This document shows positions 1 through 11,774 of a stretch of DNA of 64,000 nt, one piece after another. The first letter of the stretch is position 1, and every line of letters begins with the position of its first letter. The stretch spans positions 27,390,501 through 27,454,500 of the forward strand of contig NC_091665.1 in assembly GCF_042453785.1 (NCBI RefSeq), read 5' to 3'. The notes under the pieces were generated by a model, which did no database searches, was not told where the DNA came from, and saw nothing but the letters and a program-made list of their open reading frames with translations. The translations under genes and the position numbers were made by a program. Source of the stretch: Malus domestica. Taxonomy: Eukaryota > Streptophyta > Magnoliopsida > Rosales > Rosaceae.

Positions 1-334
1 AATGACTTGAACATCAACCTCTAGATATACTAAAGGTATACCTAAAAAATTCATCCCAGTAGAGTGAATAAACTAGTGTTGTAACACAATCATATATGAA
101 ATTACCCATTTGGAATATGCAATGTAAATCAACTACCCAAATAATGGGAAAATTCAGAAACCATATTCAGTAAAGGCAATTCACATTACCAGGAACAAGT
201 AAATACTCCGAGATTACGTACTGATGCCATAGTCAATTGCAGAAATTATTTAAAATAAAAGAACCATTTTTGGTTCACTCGGCACATAAGTTTTTATATA
301 TATCATTTTGAAGAATCAACAGATAATTGATAGT
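1..334. other. No gene recognised; probable CLC intron
   Basis: AT-rich sequence with no coding signal that I recognise. It lies directly downstream, on the minus strand, of the CLC-like exon that fades out near 335, so it is probably intron or decayed exon of that pseudogene. This is inference from position only. Confidence 0.3.
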
Positions 335-895
335 GTGCCAGCAGGTGAGCGGAAGTCATAGTATGGACCATAAAGGCTAGTTCAGAACAAAGACCAGCTT
401 CTAAAACTACAGAAGCTATCACAGCACTAAGTATGACCATAGAAGTGATATTCACAAGTGAAATGGATGAGGAATTAGGTGGTGATGGACTTTACGAGAA
501 AGAAACAACCGGAAACAGCAGCATTAAACCCTGTCAAAACAGAACAACAAGTACAATGAGGGCATACATGTATTGATAATGGCAACATAGATATACACAA
601 AACTGAATTCCAACCAGAAGCAATTCCAGCAGCCACATGAGAGAGCCTTCTTTGTGACCTTTTATCAAACACGGCACCAATACCCTTGGCTATAGAAGTT
701 CCAATCTCAACGCTAGGAACTCGGGACCTAACGAGTTCCCAGTCCTAAGTGTGACACAAGCAGTAATTGCCTTGACAAAAGGACACGATGCTGCCTTGAA
801 ACCATCAAAAACCGAAATAGGCATTCCCATTTTCACTAATAAATTCTCTCCTTTTTCTCCTCCTTGCTCATTGCCATTGTTATCTTGTGAACCAT
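335..895 (-). pseudogene. CLC-e-like chloride channel pseudogene, middle exons
   Basis: Minus-strand reading gives CLC-family signatures: FVKAITACVTLRTGNSLGPE, then PSVEIGTSIAKG, then FNAAVSGCFF and TSMVILSAVIASVV. These match the selectivity-filter and helix regions of the plastid/thylakoid-type plant CLC-e anion channels. A canonical intron occupies about 531-614 between the AAGIASG and FNAAVSG parts. The gene is broken. A one-base deletion follows the GPE codons near 705, and another shifts the frame near 365 after the FMV codons. At 895/14627 the exon is split by an LTR retrotransposon. The upstream pieces are at 14627-14675 and 15502-15843. The assignment to the CLC family is firm; the e-type assignment rests on remembered family sequence. 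Confidence 0.8.
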
Positions 896-1989
896 TGTTG
901 ACCCTAAAAACAACTAAGCCTACATGGCGCGCAGGCCGAGTAACTAATGAGCTAACTACGTCATTCAGTTATGTGCGGGGCGTGCCAACTCGATGGCCGA
1001 GCTCGGCCGGTGAGTAAAATTTGCTGATGTTGCGTCGAGCGCGCTGCTGACTTTCTGATCTTGGTACTGCGGTCGAGGAAGGAACAATTCTCGGCCTTTG
1101 GGTTCTAGAGCCTGAAGACAAGGCTGCTAGTTCTGCGAAGTTCACGAATCGTCGGCGCCGAGTTCGGTCACGGTGATTGTATTTGTAAGGGTAAACTCAC
1201 GCTGAATCGACACCAGAGAATAGGGGCACATATACTCAAAACAAATGTAAGTCTTGATAGTGAAGCTTGTTCGGCGTTCAATGCGCCGAGCCCAATAGTT
1301 CTGTAACACCTCACTTCATCGGAAAGGCTAATGAGACGACCTCTGCCAATAAGGATTCAAAAATCCTTCTCGATCGAGACTTGGATAGTTAATCAGTCAG
1401 CCTTGACGCAATGCTATCTTCCAAACTGAATGTGCTTCGTGGTCGGCTGATTCTACGGCAACAGTGCTGTCTTCCAGACTGAAGGTGTGTCGGCGGGAAA
1501 AGGGAGAGGAAAAGAGAGTTCTCAGGATTGTTGAGAGATTTCGCATAGAGCGATAGGTTGCGCAGGGCAGATTTGTGTGTTCAGTTGAAGGGGCTTGAAC
1601 AATTCTCCGAGCCTTGTATTTATAGGGCACCAACAGAATCCAAACCCCACTTGGACTAGAACTCCTTCCTCTGAATCCGAACTTATCTTGGCCATCGGCC
1701 AATCCTCCTTTGGTTAAGACTTTGTATTCATCCTTCCATCCGGCTGTATTCATTCTATCCTTCTTCCGTCGAGACTCTTTTTTGCATCAGGATTCTGACT
1801 CCCCATTGTCCATAGGATTCATCCACTCTATCCTTACCTGGAATTCCCATCTTCTAGTAGGACTTGGCCTGACCTTGAACAAGCGACCTATGGGCCGAAT
1901 GCTTCCAGGGCCGAGCCACTGCATCATAAAATCTCTCGGGCCGAGACGAGTCCCTTACTCGGCCCAAACCAATATTTTGGGCCCAAACA
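896..1989 (-). repeat. 3' LTR of the Tat element (left copy)
   Basis: Begins TGTTGACCCTAAAAAC and ends TTTTGGGCCCAAACA. It matches 13452-14626 along its length apart from indels. On the minus strand it carries a TATA-like box (plus strand tatttata, 1617-1624), the counterpart of the one in the right LTR. Confidence 0.92.
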
Positions 1990-2006
1990 TTGCCCCCTCG
2001 CTTCTG
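1990..2006 (-). other. Polypurine tract of the Tat element
   Basis: On the minus strand the bases next to the 3' LTR read as a purine-rich run around GAAGCGAGGGGGC. This is the expected place and composition for the plus-strand primer of an LTR retrotransposon. The call rests on position and composition only. Confidence 0.55.
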
Positions 2007-2383
2007 AGGTCGTCGACTCTTAACAAATGGTCGAGCCTCGACTTTGAAGAAGCGAAACGACTCCTGCCTAATCATTAAATTGCCTCGGACAAAATATTGC
2101 ACGCGCATTTATGAGACCATACCAGAGTTCAAATCTCCTTAACCGTCTTGCCACGTGTCGATCCCCGGTTAACCTAGCAGCCTTTAATCATGTCCCTTGA
2201 GAACATGCGATAGCCTAAATGTCATTCCCAACCACCTTCGCCGCCACACGTAATTGTGTTTTCTTGATTCGCGAAAAGCTCAGTTACTCTTCCTAGATTC
2301 TCTAAATATCCGTAATGATTACCCACTTTCCTGGTCGATTCAAATTTTGAAAACCCAAAGCCTGGCTTTCCGCCCAAAATGTC

Positions 2384-2391
2384 TATAAATA
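2384..2391 (+). promoter_or_regulatory. TATA box of the antisense gene
   Basis: TATAAATA about 117 bp upstream of the ATG at 2508, followed by a pyrimidine-rich leader (about 2397-2507). It lies between the 3' LTR and the antisense gene and points inward, so the gene appears to have its own promoter instead of using the LTR. Inference from motif and spacing. Confidence 0.5.
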
Positions 2392-2507
2392 CCTGGGCTT
2401 CCTTTATTCGTTCCTCACTCTCTTTGAACTCCTGAAGCTCTCACCTTTTCAAAACCCAGAAAACCCAAAAGCTCTAGAACCCAGAAAACCTTCTTCAACC
2501 ATCTTCA

Positions 2508-5500
2508 ATGGCCTTCTTCATCACTAAACTCTCCAAAGAGTGCGACAAGTGCAAGGACCTCATTGATCGAAACGCCATCAAAATTGTCCGCTTCGAGAGC
2601 ACATGAACACCCCTCATCAAATCTTGGGGCCACTTTTCAAAGGCGTAGTGTCGTCGTCTATCATCAACCTCCTCAAAGACCACTACCTAGCACCCTTGTG
2701 GCAAGGGTTTGACTGGGCGAAATGGAACTCGTCGAGGCCTCAAAGAGCTTGGGTCCAAAGGATGGAAACGACGTTCGGCCAAGAATGGAAGGCCCTTGGC
2801 ATCTATGACGCTATTCGACTCTCGACCATGGAGATCACCATGGACAAAGAGCTATTAATGGCCGCCCTACCTCTCTGGTGTTTGGCCACCAACACCATGG
2901 TCCTTCCTCTTGGCCCCGTCGGCCCCACCATCCTTGACATCTCGACCATTCTCGAGACTTCCCCCTTTGGTGTCCCGGTCGACGCCGCTCTTTTCGGGTG
3001 TCCGTCGTCACTCGACCTTAAGGCCCTGTTCGAAGCCCGGGCCGTCGAGACACTGAAACAGAAAGGCCGAGAGCCTTCAAAAGAAGAAGTTCAAAAGATG
3101 CACAAGAACTTCTTCAATTACAACACTCTGATTATCCACTTCGCCGACCGAAGAGATGCAAGGCTTTTGAAAATAGAACATGAAGCCTTCCTTTTCTATT
3201 GACACAACAAGTTCATTTGTTGTACCAAATCAAACAAATGCCTCGTCGAGAACATGCCAATGGCCGAAGCCCTGGCCAGTGGTCACACCCTGGCACTCAG
3301 CCTGGCTATCCTGGCAAACCTTATGCGTTGCCTGGCCGAGGCGACCACTAACAAAATCGACCCGCACCAGAATTGACCTATCTGGGTTTTCCAACTCTGG
3401 TTGCAGGTCTACTTTTCCACTATTTGGTCGGAGACTCCTCCCTTCCAGTCTGCCGAAGTACTTGGTCTCTAGCTGGCCTCTCGACCGGCGCCTCTTCACC
3501 GAGCCGAAGACAGTTTCAAATACTTCTTCGGTCTCGACGACCTTTCTGACGACGAGTTCCTGATATGACGTCGCCAAGAATTCCCTTCTTCCATCCGGCT
3601 CCCGATATCGGCATGGGATAATGATGAAGATGCCAATCTCCGTTAACACTGGGGGTCGTTCATTCTCACACGCGACCTTCCCATGGGCTATGACGCCCGT
3701 CGAGCGAGTTGGGAAGTCTACCACCCCCACTTCACCGCCCGACAGCTTGGTTACCTCCAAGGTTGCCTGATGCCTCTACTCACCTCTCACTCCCTTTTAG
3801 GTCGAGGGCGTCTCTCCGATTCTTCCGAGAAGGACTGCCGTGACACCGAGAAAGAATTCCAGGATCGGTGCACAACATTCCACCTTCGACCAACCATTCC
3901 TGAATCTCTTAGCACTGACATCTTTGGTGAATGGTGGGGAGCATATACCCAGGATTTCTTCAGTGCTCCAGTCGACGATCTTATTAACAACATCTTCGAC
4001 GAGGGACCCAAGAAGACATTTGCCGCCCACCCCAAAGAGAAGAAACCAGGTATTCGGCTCACTCTATTTTTTACCTTTAGTACTAATTACACAACCCTTA
4101 ACTTTGCTCTTGCTATCTCAGTCCTTACTTCATCAGGTGGCCGGGCACGGGCAGAAGCGATTGTCGCAGTTCTGGCCAGGAAGAAACTAGGCCCTGCCGG
4201 ACTGGACAAACCTCGCCGACCAAACGACATCGTCAAGAAGCTTAGACGCTGAGCGAAACCCCCCGTCCTGCAAAAAATGTCAAAAGGCGGGCAAAGAAAG
4301 GGGGATGGGAGATTCACGTTATCTCCAGCCACACCACGGGAGAAACCGCTCCCAGTGCTTCCCCTTCTATTCCCGTTCAGGCCTCAACGGAACAGCGACC
4401 AACCCCAACCAATCAAGCAACATCGACCTGAACTATTCCCAAGGCCATGGTCGAACCGGCCGTTGTTCAGTCGGGCGACGGACAGATAGCTCTGGGCTGA
4501 TTCCTGCTCCAGTCTTGGAGGAAGTCTTTCTTCCGGCCAGGGAAAACCCCCTTCACAATCCAAAACAGCCGACGATCGTCCTAGAAGAGGTATGTTACAT
4601 TGCCAACAATCCCCTTACTACCAAGCTCGAGCTAACAATCTTTTACCCCAGGATGACAAGGATGATGAGATCTCATTAACGCATCGTCTTCGACCTTCCA
4701 AACCCTCAAGCCGTCCTCCGATCGCGGTCGAGGTGACTGACAAGGTTAAACCTCCAACACCTGTGGTCAAGGCGGCCGACCAAGCCGAACCTCCTGCAAC
4801 CGATTGTGGGAAAGGACCTCACGTAGAACCTGAAGTGACAGAGACACCAATCCATCCACAAGATGAGGACCTCGGCATCCCCCCACAAGAAGCCACTTCG
4901 GCTTATGTAAGTATTCTTTAACATTTTCCTGTAGTTACTCTTCTATCTCAAGCGTTCTAAACGAGAAAAATATTAAATGTCAGGTGCCTGCTTTTTCGTT
5001 TCATCGAAAATTCTACGCGCCGAAGGGCGTTATCTACATCTCATGGCCACCTCAGTGGCCATCGAACATAGATAACCTTCATCGGCCGCGTGAATTAAGT
5101 AGCAGCCTTAGACATTGGGCTCGGCCTTTAAGTTCTCTAGGTTCGAACGACGAACCAGGGGACATGGCCGAGGTCTCCTCTCGGCAGGTCCTAGAGCAAA
5201 ACTTAGTTTTTATTTTTTTTATTTTTTTACTAATTTTCCGGTCCAATTCAACTAACACGATCTTCTTTCTAATGCAGCCTCATCTGGAAGTGGAGTTCGA
5301 CGCTCTCTTCGCTAGCATTTCGGGGACGACCGACCCTTCTACCACAACAACACGCTCGGCCGATTCAAATGTTCTCGCCAAACTGCAGGAGCTCTTATCT
5401 CTCTCAGCCCCTCAAATTTTTTAGCGCCACGACCTTGAGTCCGTGGAGGAGTGCTTGAACGACCTCACGGCTGATGGTCGTCTGGATAACAACGCCATCA

Positions 5501-5811
5501 CTCGGGTGTCCTCCGTCCTAAAGCAGACTCGAGAATATTTCAGTGTTTTCGAGCGAACTCTTCAGGCCGAAAACGACTTAAAGAATGCTATGGCCGCTCA
5601 AGAAACGCTTCGCCCAAAGGTCGAAGCGTTAAAGACGAGGAGGGAACAGCTCGCCGACCTTGACCGTCAAATTGTCGAGCTCCAACGTTGCCGGTCGGCT
5701 GTGGCTTCTGAGTTTGCCAAGGACTTCGAGTTAAACAAGCCTGACTTGGTCGAGTATGCAGCTAGCATAAAACGGGCCGAGCAGCTGAAAATGGATAAGA
5801 GAAACCGGTAA
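2508..5811 (+). pseudogene. Antisense intron-bearing PMD / coiled-coil gene inside the Tat element
   Basis: Lies opposite to gag-pol. The first exon (2508-4049) encodes a plant mobile domain (PMD, aminotransferase-like family): a head near WQGFDWAKWNSS and PLWCLATNTMVLPLGPVGPT, and a C-terminal block YHPHFTARQLGYLQG. Four GT..AG introns follow at about 4050-4136, 4590-4651, 4907-4983 and 5188-5277. The first joins exons in frame (KKP to GGRARAE). The last exon (5278-5811) is a charged heptad-like coiled coil (FERTLQAENDLKNAMAAQET, EALKTRREQLADLDRQIVEL). It is decayed: a frameshift at about 2604 after the first 32 codons, and in-frame stops at 3200, 3374, 3470, 3566, 3644, 4250 and about 5422. 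PMD proteins include host MAIN/MAIL factors and transposon-carried relatives. The role inside the retroelement is unknown. Confidence 0.75.
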
Positions 5812-5978
5812 GCTGAGATCACGATGGGTGAAGTGAGGTGGCTGGAATTGAAGGTTGTCTTTGAAGCTTTTCTTCCCTCTACTCCTTAGGGCTTCATTTT
5901 GTAAATCGGCTAATCGGCCTTGACTTGTATATTTTTGTAAATCGGTCAATCGACATTGACTTGTATATTCGGAGAACA

Positions 5979-7396
5979 TTAATAAACTATTATTCTCGCA
6001 TTTCCCACATGACTGGATAATACTTTGTTTTTTAATTTTCCATTAATCGGCAATTTGTGAACCAAACCGGTGCAATCTTTAAGATGGTATGCCCCTTTGC
6101 CGAGAACTTTATGGACAACGAAAGACCCTTCCCAATTTGGCGACCATTTGCCAAACCTTGGGTATTTAATCCCTACGAGTAGCCTAGTCTGCCAAACCAA
6201 CTCTCCTTCGCCGAACGTTTTCTGTCTAACTTGCTAGTTATAAGCTCGTTCGGCGATTTTCTTTTGTGCCACTAACAAATTACAAGCATCAAGCTAAGAT
6301 TCTTCTAAATCTTCCAACTTTTGCTGCATAGCCTGAACATACTCGGCACTGAACACACTACTCTGCTCAATTACTCGTAATGAATTGATGTTCAACTCGA
6401 CTGGTAACATTGCGTCGTGTCTGTAAGTCAACGCGTATGGAGTCGTCCTTGTGGCTGATCGGGGTGATGTTCTGTAGGCCCATAGCACCTCGTTTAGCTT
6501 TAGGTGCCACATGCCAGGCTTTTCCCTCACCATCTTTTCAAGAATACCGATCAGAACTTTATTACTTGCTTCGGCTTGCCCATTTGCATGTGGGTAGTAT
6601 AGTGTAGACTGTTCAAGTTGAATTTTCAGACTCGCCGCATACTTCTTGAACCTGTCAGCCGTGAAAACTATTTCGTTGTTCGTTATGATTGTTTCCGGCA
6701 CGCCGAACCTGGTTACTATGTTTTCCTCCACAAAATAACATACTTCTTTAAACGTCAATTCGGCATATGACCTTGCTTCGACCCATTTAGTAAAGTAGTC
6801 TGTTGTGACAAGTATTCATGCATGCTTCGCTACCCCCGAGGATGGCATAATTTTGCCGATCACGTCCATGATCCTCTAAATGGCCACAGCTTAGTAACCG
6901 AATGTAGCATTTCGGCCGGGACCCTCTGTATAGAACCATGAATTTGGCACTGCACACATCTCTGTGCGAACTCGATACAATCCTTCAGAATACTCGGCCA
7001 AAAATAGCCATGTCGGCGAAGTAACCATCGCATCTTTCGGCCAGACTGATGGGCTCCGCATATTCCTTTGTGAACTTCCACGACTGTTTGAGTAGCTTCA
7101 TGCGGACCAAGGCATAATAGTAGCAAACCGTCATCCACTTTCAAGTACAATTGATTATGGTACACGACGTAGTTCGTGGCATGAACCCTCGTCTTGCGGT
7201 CGTGTTTGCCACTGGGGTTGTCGAGATATCGCATAATGGGTCTTCTCCAGTCATCTGGTATTGTTTCGATAGCACAAACATCTACAGGGGCATCCCGTTT
7301 TAACAACGAAGCTAAATACATGACTCGACTACGGATTGCGCTTTCGCGTCTAAGAACTTGTTGATTAATCAAGGCCGAGTATAACTGTTGTAACAC
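5979..7396 (-). pseudogene. Integrase region of the Tat element
   Basis: Minus-strand reading shows the zinc-binding H2C2 module (HKGICGAHQSGRKM then CIEFAQRCVQCQ), the catalytic core (TTDYFTKWVEARSYA, then TRFGVPETII), and a C-terminal segment ending in KVLGKGAYHLKDCTG. The enzyme would join cDNA to host DNA in the nucleus. It is broken: the second catalytic aspartate position reads ITNNE, that is Asn instead of Asp. Stops occur in the core (a TGA near 6820) and near 6294, and the H2C2 part is in a different frame from the second RNase H upstream. It directly follows that RNase H and is followed by the convergent antisense gene. Confidence 0.88.
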
Positions 7397-7857
7397 GGGT
7401 ATTTCTCAGCATATCTTGCCCCTAAGAGTTGTGCTCTAGAGGCTATCTGGGCGAGTTCATCTGCATTAGTATTTCGAATGCGCGAGATGCGTTCGAACGT
7501 GATATTGTTGAAAGACTCGGCCAAATAGCTGGCAACCATGTGATAGGGTGCCAAAGTACAACTCATGCACCGAAACGAGTCGTTGAGCTGATTAATCACA
7601 AGTTCGGAGTCGCCGAGGACGAGGGCTTCGTACTCTGCCTGGTTGTTCGTGCATTCGAAGTCGAGTCTAAGAGAGAAGTACCAGCGATCATGTTCTGGAG
7701 ACTGAATAACTATCCCCACACTAGCCGAGGTTAACGTACTCGAGCCATCAAAGTACATTGTCCAGTAATTATCATGCATTGTTACTATGCCGATTTCAAC
7801 ATCATTGCCCTCGAAACCATAATGTGAAGGATGTTGGGCTAAGAAATCGGCTAACAC
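7369..7857 (-). pseudogene. Second (archaeal-type) RNase H of the Tat element
   Basis: MYFDGSSTLTSASVGIVI followed by NNQAEYEALVLGDSELVI and later NTNADELAQIAS are the motifs of the additional RNase H found after RT-RNase H in Tat elements. The first Asp, the Glu of QAEYEAL and the Asp of GDSELV are present. Between EALVLG and DSELV about 15 residues usual for the family are missing, an in-frame deletion that removes one helix. It continues in the RT frame after a stop at 7876 and runs into integrase with a frame change. Confidence 0.8.
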
Positions 7858-7875
7858 CTGCCTTTTAATGGCTTT

Positions 7876-9219
7876 CTATGGCACGTATTGCAAATTGAAC
7901 TCGGACAGTGCCATCGTCCATTTTCCTATTCGGCCTTTGACCATTGGTCTGGTAAGCATGTACCGAATTACGTCCGTCTGTGCGATGACTTGAGTGATTG
8001 ACGGAAGCATGTAATGGCGAAGTTTGGATGCAGCAAAAAACAAAGTCAAGCAGAGCTTTTCGACGGGTGAATAATTGATCTCAGGCTGGGTTAGATTTCG
8101 GTTGAGATAAAAAATGGCTTGCTCACATCTGACATCGTTGTCTTGAGCTAGAAAACAACCAATAGATTTTTCGATCGTCGAAATGTACAACTTGAGGGGC
8201 TTGCCCCGTCGGGGAAGTACAAATACAGGTGGCGTGATGAGGGAAACCTTAATTTGTGTGAAGGCGTCTTCGTGCTCTTTTCACCATTCAAACTTATCTG
8301 AATCCTTAAGCTTTAGCAACGTAGAGAATGCCCTCATTTTACCCACCGAATTGGCAATGAAACGATGGAGGAAATTAATCTTTTCGAGCAAGGATTGCAG
8401 TTGCTTCTTGTTTGTTGGAGGTGGAGCATCGATGATTGCGCGAGCCTTGTTTTCATCCACCTCAATGCCACGGTAATGTACCAGGAAACCCAAGAAATTG
8501 TCTGCTGATACACCAAAGGCGCACTTGGCCGGGTTCATTTTGAGGTTGTACCGGCGCATGCGAAGGAAAGCTTGCCGAAGATCATCTAGATGAGTTCGGC
8601 GACTCTTGGATTTGACGACAACGTCGTCGATATAGACCTCGATAACTATGCCAATTAAATCATGAAAGATGGCGTTCATAGCACGTTGGTACATAGCGCC
8701 AGCGTTTTTAAGGCCGAAGGGCATGACTACTCATTCGTACGTCCCGAGTGCCCCCGGGCAACGAAAAATAGTTTTATGAACATCGGCTTCGGCAATAAAG
8801 ATCTGGTTATAACCAGCTTGGCCATCCATGAAAGAAAGAATGACATGATTAGCTGCGGCGTCAATTAATAGATCTGATATCAGCATCGGATATTTATCTT
8901 TCGGTGTGGCAAAATTCAGATTGCGGAAGTTGATACAGATACGGAGAACGTCGTTTTTCTTTAATACTGGCACATATCGAGCTGTTCGTATAAATCCGGC
9001 ATCTAGAAGTCAAACCAGTTCATTTTTTATACCGAGCTGTACTTCGGTTGAGTAGTGTCGAGGGGGTTGACGAAAGGGCTTACAACCAGTCTTGATGCGT
9101 AACTCATGCTCGACCAGGGTTCGATCAAGCCCAAGCATCTCGTGGTAGCTCCAAGCAAAGCAATCTTTAAATTCGCCAAGTAATTTGCAGAGCTCAGTTT
9201 TGGTAGGTTGAGGTAACAA
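7876..9219 (-). pseudogene. Reverse transcriptase and first RNase H of the Tat element
   Basis: Minus-strand frame with clear Ty3/gypsy RT blocks: CKPFRQPPRHYS, RICINFRNLN, the VMPFGLKNAGAMYQRAMN block and the catalytic VYIDDVVVKS near 8630. The Gypsy RNase H region follows (KLYISTIEKSIGCFLAQDND to MALSEFNLQYVP). Stops in the same frame at about 9010, 8731, 8281 and 7876 break it. At least three look like transitions (CGA to TGA, TGG to TGA, CAG to TAG), as expected from decay of methylated cytosines. No frameshift is seen across about 1.3 kb, so decay is by point mutation. Confidence 0.92.
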
Positions 9220-9762
9220 AGCACTGATAAATAATGGTCGAGGGTCATCGGTCGTCCCAACATTTATTTCTTTTAGGGGATCTTTGACTTACGGCTGATT
9301 GTCTTCAAGGGGATCTTTGACTTGCGCCTGAACTTTGTCAAGGGAGAGGACATGGCCATTATCTCATTCGGCGAGAAATTCTATGAGATTGACGCCTGGA
9401 TTTAGTTGTTTGGAAATAGAGTACCAATGAGCCAGCAGTCGTTCCATGGTAGATGAAACCGTGGCTCGGCGAGCCTCAAACATCTGGATCGGCTATAAGA
9501 TCAGGCAACCCGAGGCGCGCCGAATCCTGGTGGACAATCTCGGCGCCGATCTAGATGACTTTCTGAACTGAAATTCGAGCGGCCGTCCCTCCTCATTAAA
9601 GTCTTGCAAGGTGATGTAGTCGACGTGGTCGTCGTAATAGCGTGCTTGAATCATGTTGGCTTCGAAGGGTTGGTTATCGGCCGGGTGAACCACAATAGAT
9701 TTGCCATCTTAAAAAATGAGAACCTGATACAATGACGACAGGATACAACTTGTTTGATGGAT
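9220..9762 (-). pseudogene. Protease-RT linker of the Tat element
   Basis: Lies between the protease-like part and RT. Only short open pieces remain (for example 9493-9693). A short near-repeat of GGGGATCTTTGACTT occurs at 9277 and 9310. No domain recognised beyond its position in pol. Confidence 0.5.
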
Positions 9763-10048
9763 CTAATCCCGACCGAGCAATGCATTGTATTCGGTCTTGG
9801 AGTCGACTATGAAGAAATCGGTCATATGATTGCGACCTGCTATATTCACTTCTAACGGCAGCACCCATCTGGTCTGAGATTTATCACCTACGAAACTACT
9901 CATGGTGATGCCTGAAGGGATGAGTTCGTCGGCAGAGCGCCGTAGTGCCTTCATGATAGCCACATGCATGATATTGATCGTGGCTCCGCAGTGAACAAAA
10001 TCTTAGAGACCGGGTATCCCTCGATGTGGGCCGTAACATATAGTGGTT
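9763..10048 (-). pseudogene. Aspartic protease remnant of the Tat element
   Basis: The minus strand reads HCGATINIMHVAIMKALRR, then SGITMSSF, LPLEVNIAGRNHMTDFFIVD and YNALLGRD. This is the retropepsin layout with the flap region and the terminal LLGRDW-type block. The catalytic triplet position has His where Asp is required. A one-base deletion just upstream puts the start of the domain out of frame with the rest. It would process Gag-Pol in the particle; this copy cannot. Confidence 0.8.
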
Positions 10049-10049
10049 T

Positions 10050-11738
10050 TCAATGATGAAGGTTGGTGGAAGGCGAACGAGGGACTATCTTGGCGAGGGC
10101 AGCCTTAAGGTGATCCTCATTCGTTGTCAACTCGACTTCTTCAGTAGTCACAAAATCGACTTGTGTGGACCTTTCGACCACTACATCACCGTCTAGGTAA
10201 TTCGGCTGAGATGGACCTAGCTGAAAATCAGTGGATAAAACATGAACCATGCTTATTTCCATTTTGTCGAGAACCAAAGGTCCCATCGGGTCACGAATCT
10301 CTTTCGAATCTTCTTCTGGACTTCCTTTCTCCGAACCCTCCTCAATCAGATTGGTGCAGAGGGCATCTTCTTTTTCTGTTTCTACTGCTGCTAGAATTTG
10401 TTCCTGGGATAACTTCATAGCGTTCTCGCTCTGTATATCGACTTCGGGGGGTGTAGACGTATGTGTCGAGCCTTAAATTTGTTCTTGATACGCAATACGA
10501 GCGTTCCTGGAGTCGAGATACGCGTCTAACCTGGCAACACGTTCTGCCTCAACGGTCGTGAGACCGAATAAGGAAACAGCCGAAAAGACTTCGAAACGAT
10601 GCAATAAATATTGGAGATCGTCGAGGGAGAATAGGAGTTCGATGGCAACGATGTCAGTATATGGGTCGACGTTGAAATCGAGGATGCGAGCCTCGCGTAT
10701 ATGCTGGAATCTAGCCTTTAGACCAAGGTCAGAGTTTGGTTGGATGACCCGTTCATCATTGGCTGAATGTTTCGACAAACCATACAAGTCATTGGCCGAA
10801 TGCTTCTTGTGAAACTCGCCCATATACTCTAAAGCCTCTCCGACGAACGACGGATGTAAATTTCACCTAACCCTGATCAGTGGTTCTTGCACAAGTAATG
10901 GTGGAAGTTTATTTTCGGCCTATTTCTTGAAGTGCTCAAGGCAAACCTTTATTTCTCCAGGCCGAAGAAGAAGTTTAATTCACTTTTCAGACTATTCGAT
11001 TATGGTTTCGATATCACGCTTGACCACCTTTTCCCCTTGGCGTTCGGTCATAATCGTCGGAGGATGTCGTTCATCATCACTGATGGTTTTTTCATTCGGC
11101 TGCCACTTGGGGCTCGGAGTCTCCTGAGCTGCTCATCGGCGTTCCATGCAATCTATTCTTTGAAGCCGACGCTTCTGTGATTTCGACAACACAGCATACA
11201 CACCCTTAGGGGAATGGTAAGTATACCAACGATGATCGTGTGGTTCAGGAGGTTTGAAGGTACGTTGGGTTGCCGACGATCTTGAACCCTAAGAATTACG
11301 TTCGTAGTAGTCTTCATCATAGAAAGGCGTGTCAAAATCCAAACGTCGTCTTAATGAAGTCGGCCTAGCATCCTGTACTTGAGGACCAAATCTATTGAAA
11401 ACCGTATGGTGTTGATCTGCCGTGGGCTTTTGTGGTGGTCCTTCTTGACGTGGTTTTTCCTTTTGAGTCAAAACGATGTCGGCCTTGCATTGACTGCATA
11501 GGACTATCGGCTCATCAGTCTCCTCGCTGCTGGAGCTGGACAACTTTTTGGCCGGTCGAATTGTGTCTTGGGATGGGTCGTTCGAGAATAAATCTATTTT
11601 TAATCGTGGTCGAGAATTCTTTTTCGTGATGAACTGTGCTGGAGTGAATTCGACATTTCCCTTTCCTTTGTCCCCAAGGAAACGAGCATCTACCATACTC
11701 ACTGTTGCTGTAGGAAACGGATCTGTATCGACACCCAT
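10050..11738 (-). pseudogene. Gag C-terminal / linker region of the Tat element
   Basis: Several open pieces on the minus strand (10050-10418, 10473-10823, 11289-11738) between the zinc-knuckle part of Gag and protease. The acidic stretches and the segment KIDLFSNDPSQDTIRPAKKL are not recognisable domains. Position fits the long spacer typical of large Tat elements. Stops separate the pieces. Confidence 0.55.
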
Positions 11739-11774
11739 CTTCTTTTCCGGAAACTTCAGTTTCCCGTTGTCAAT

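Noticed and set aside
6410..6607. Plus-strand frames over integrase, RT and gag
   Set aside because: Shadows of the minus-strand retrotransposon genes, whose motifs are clear.
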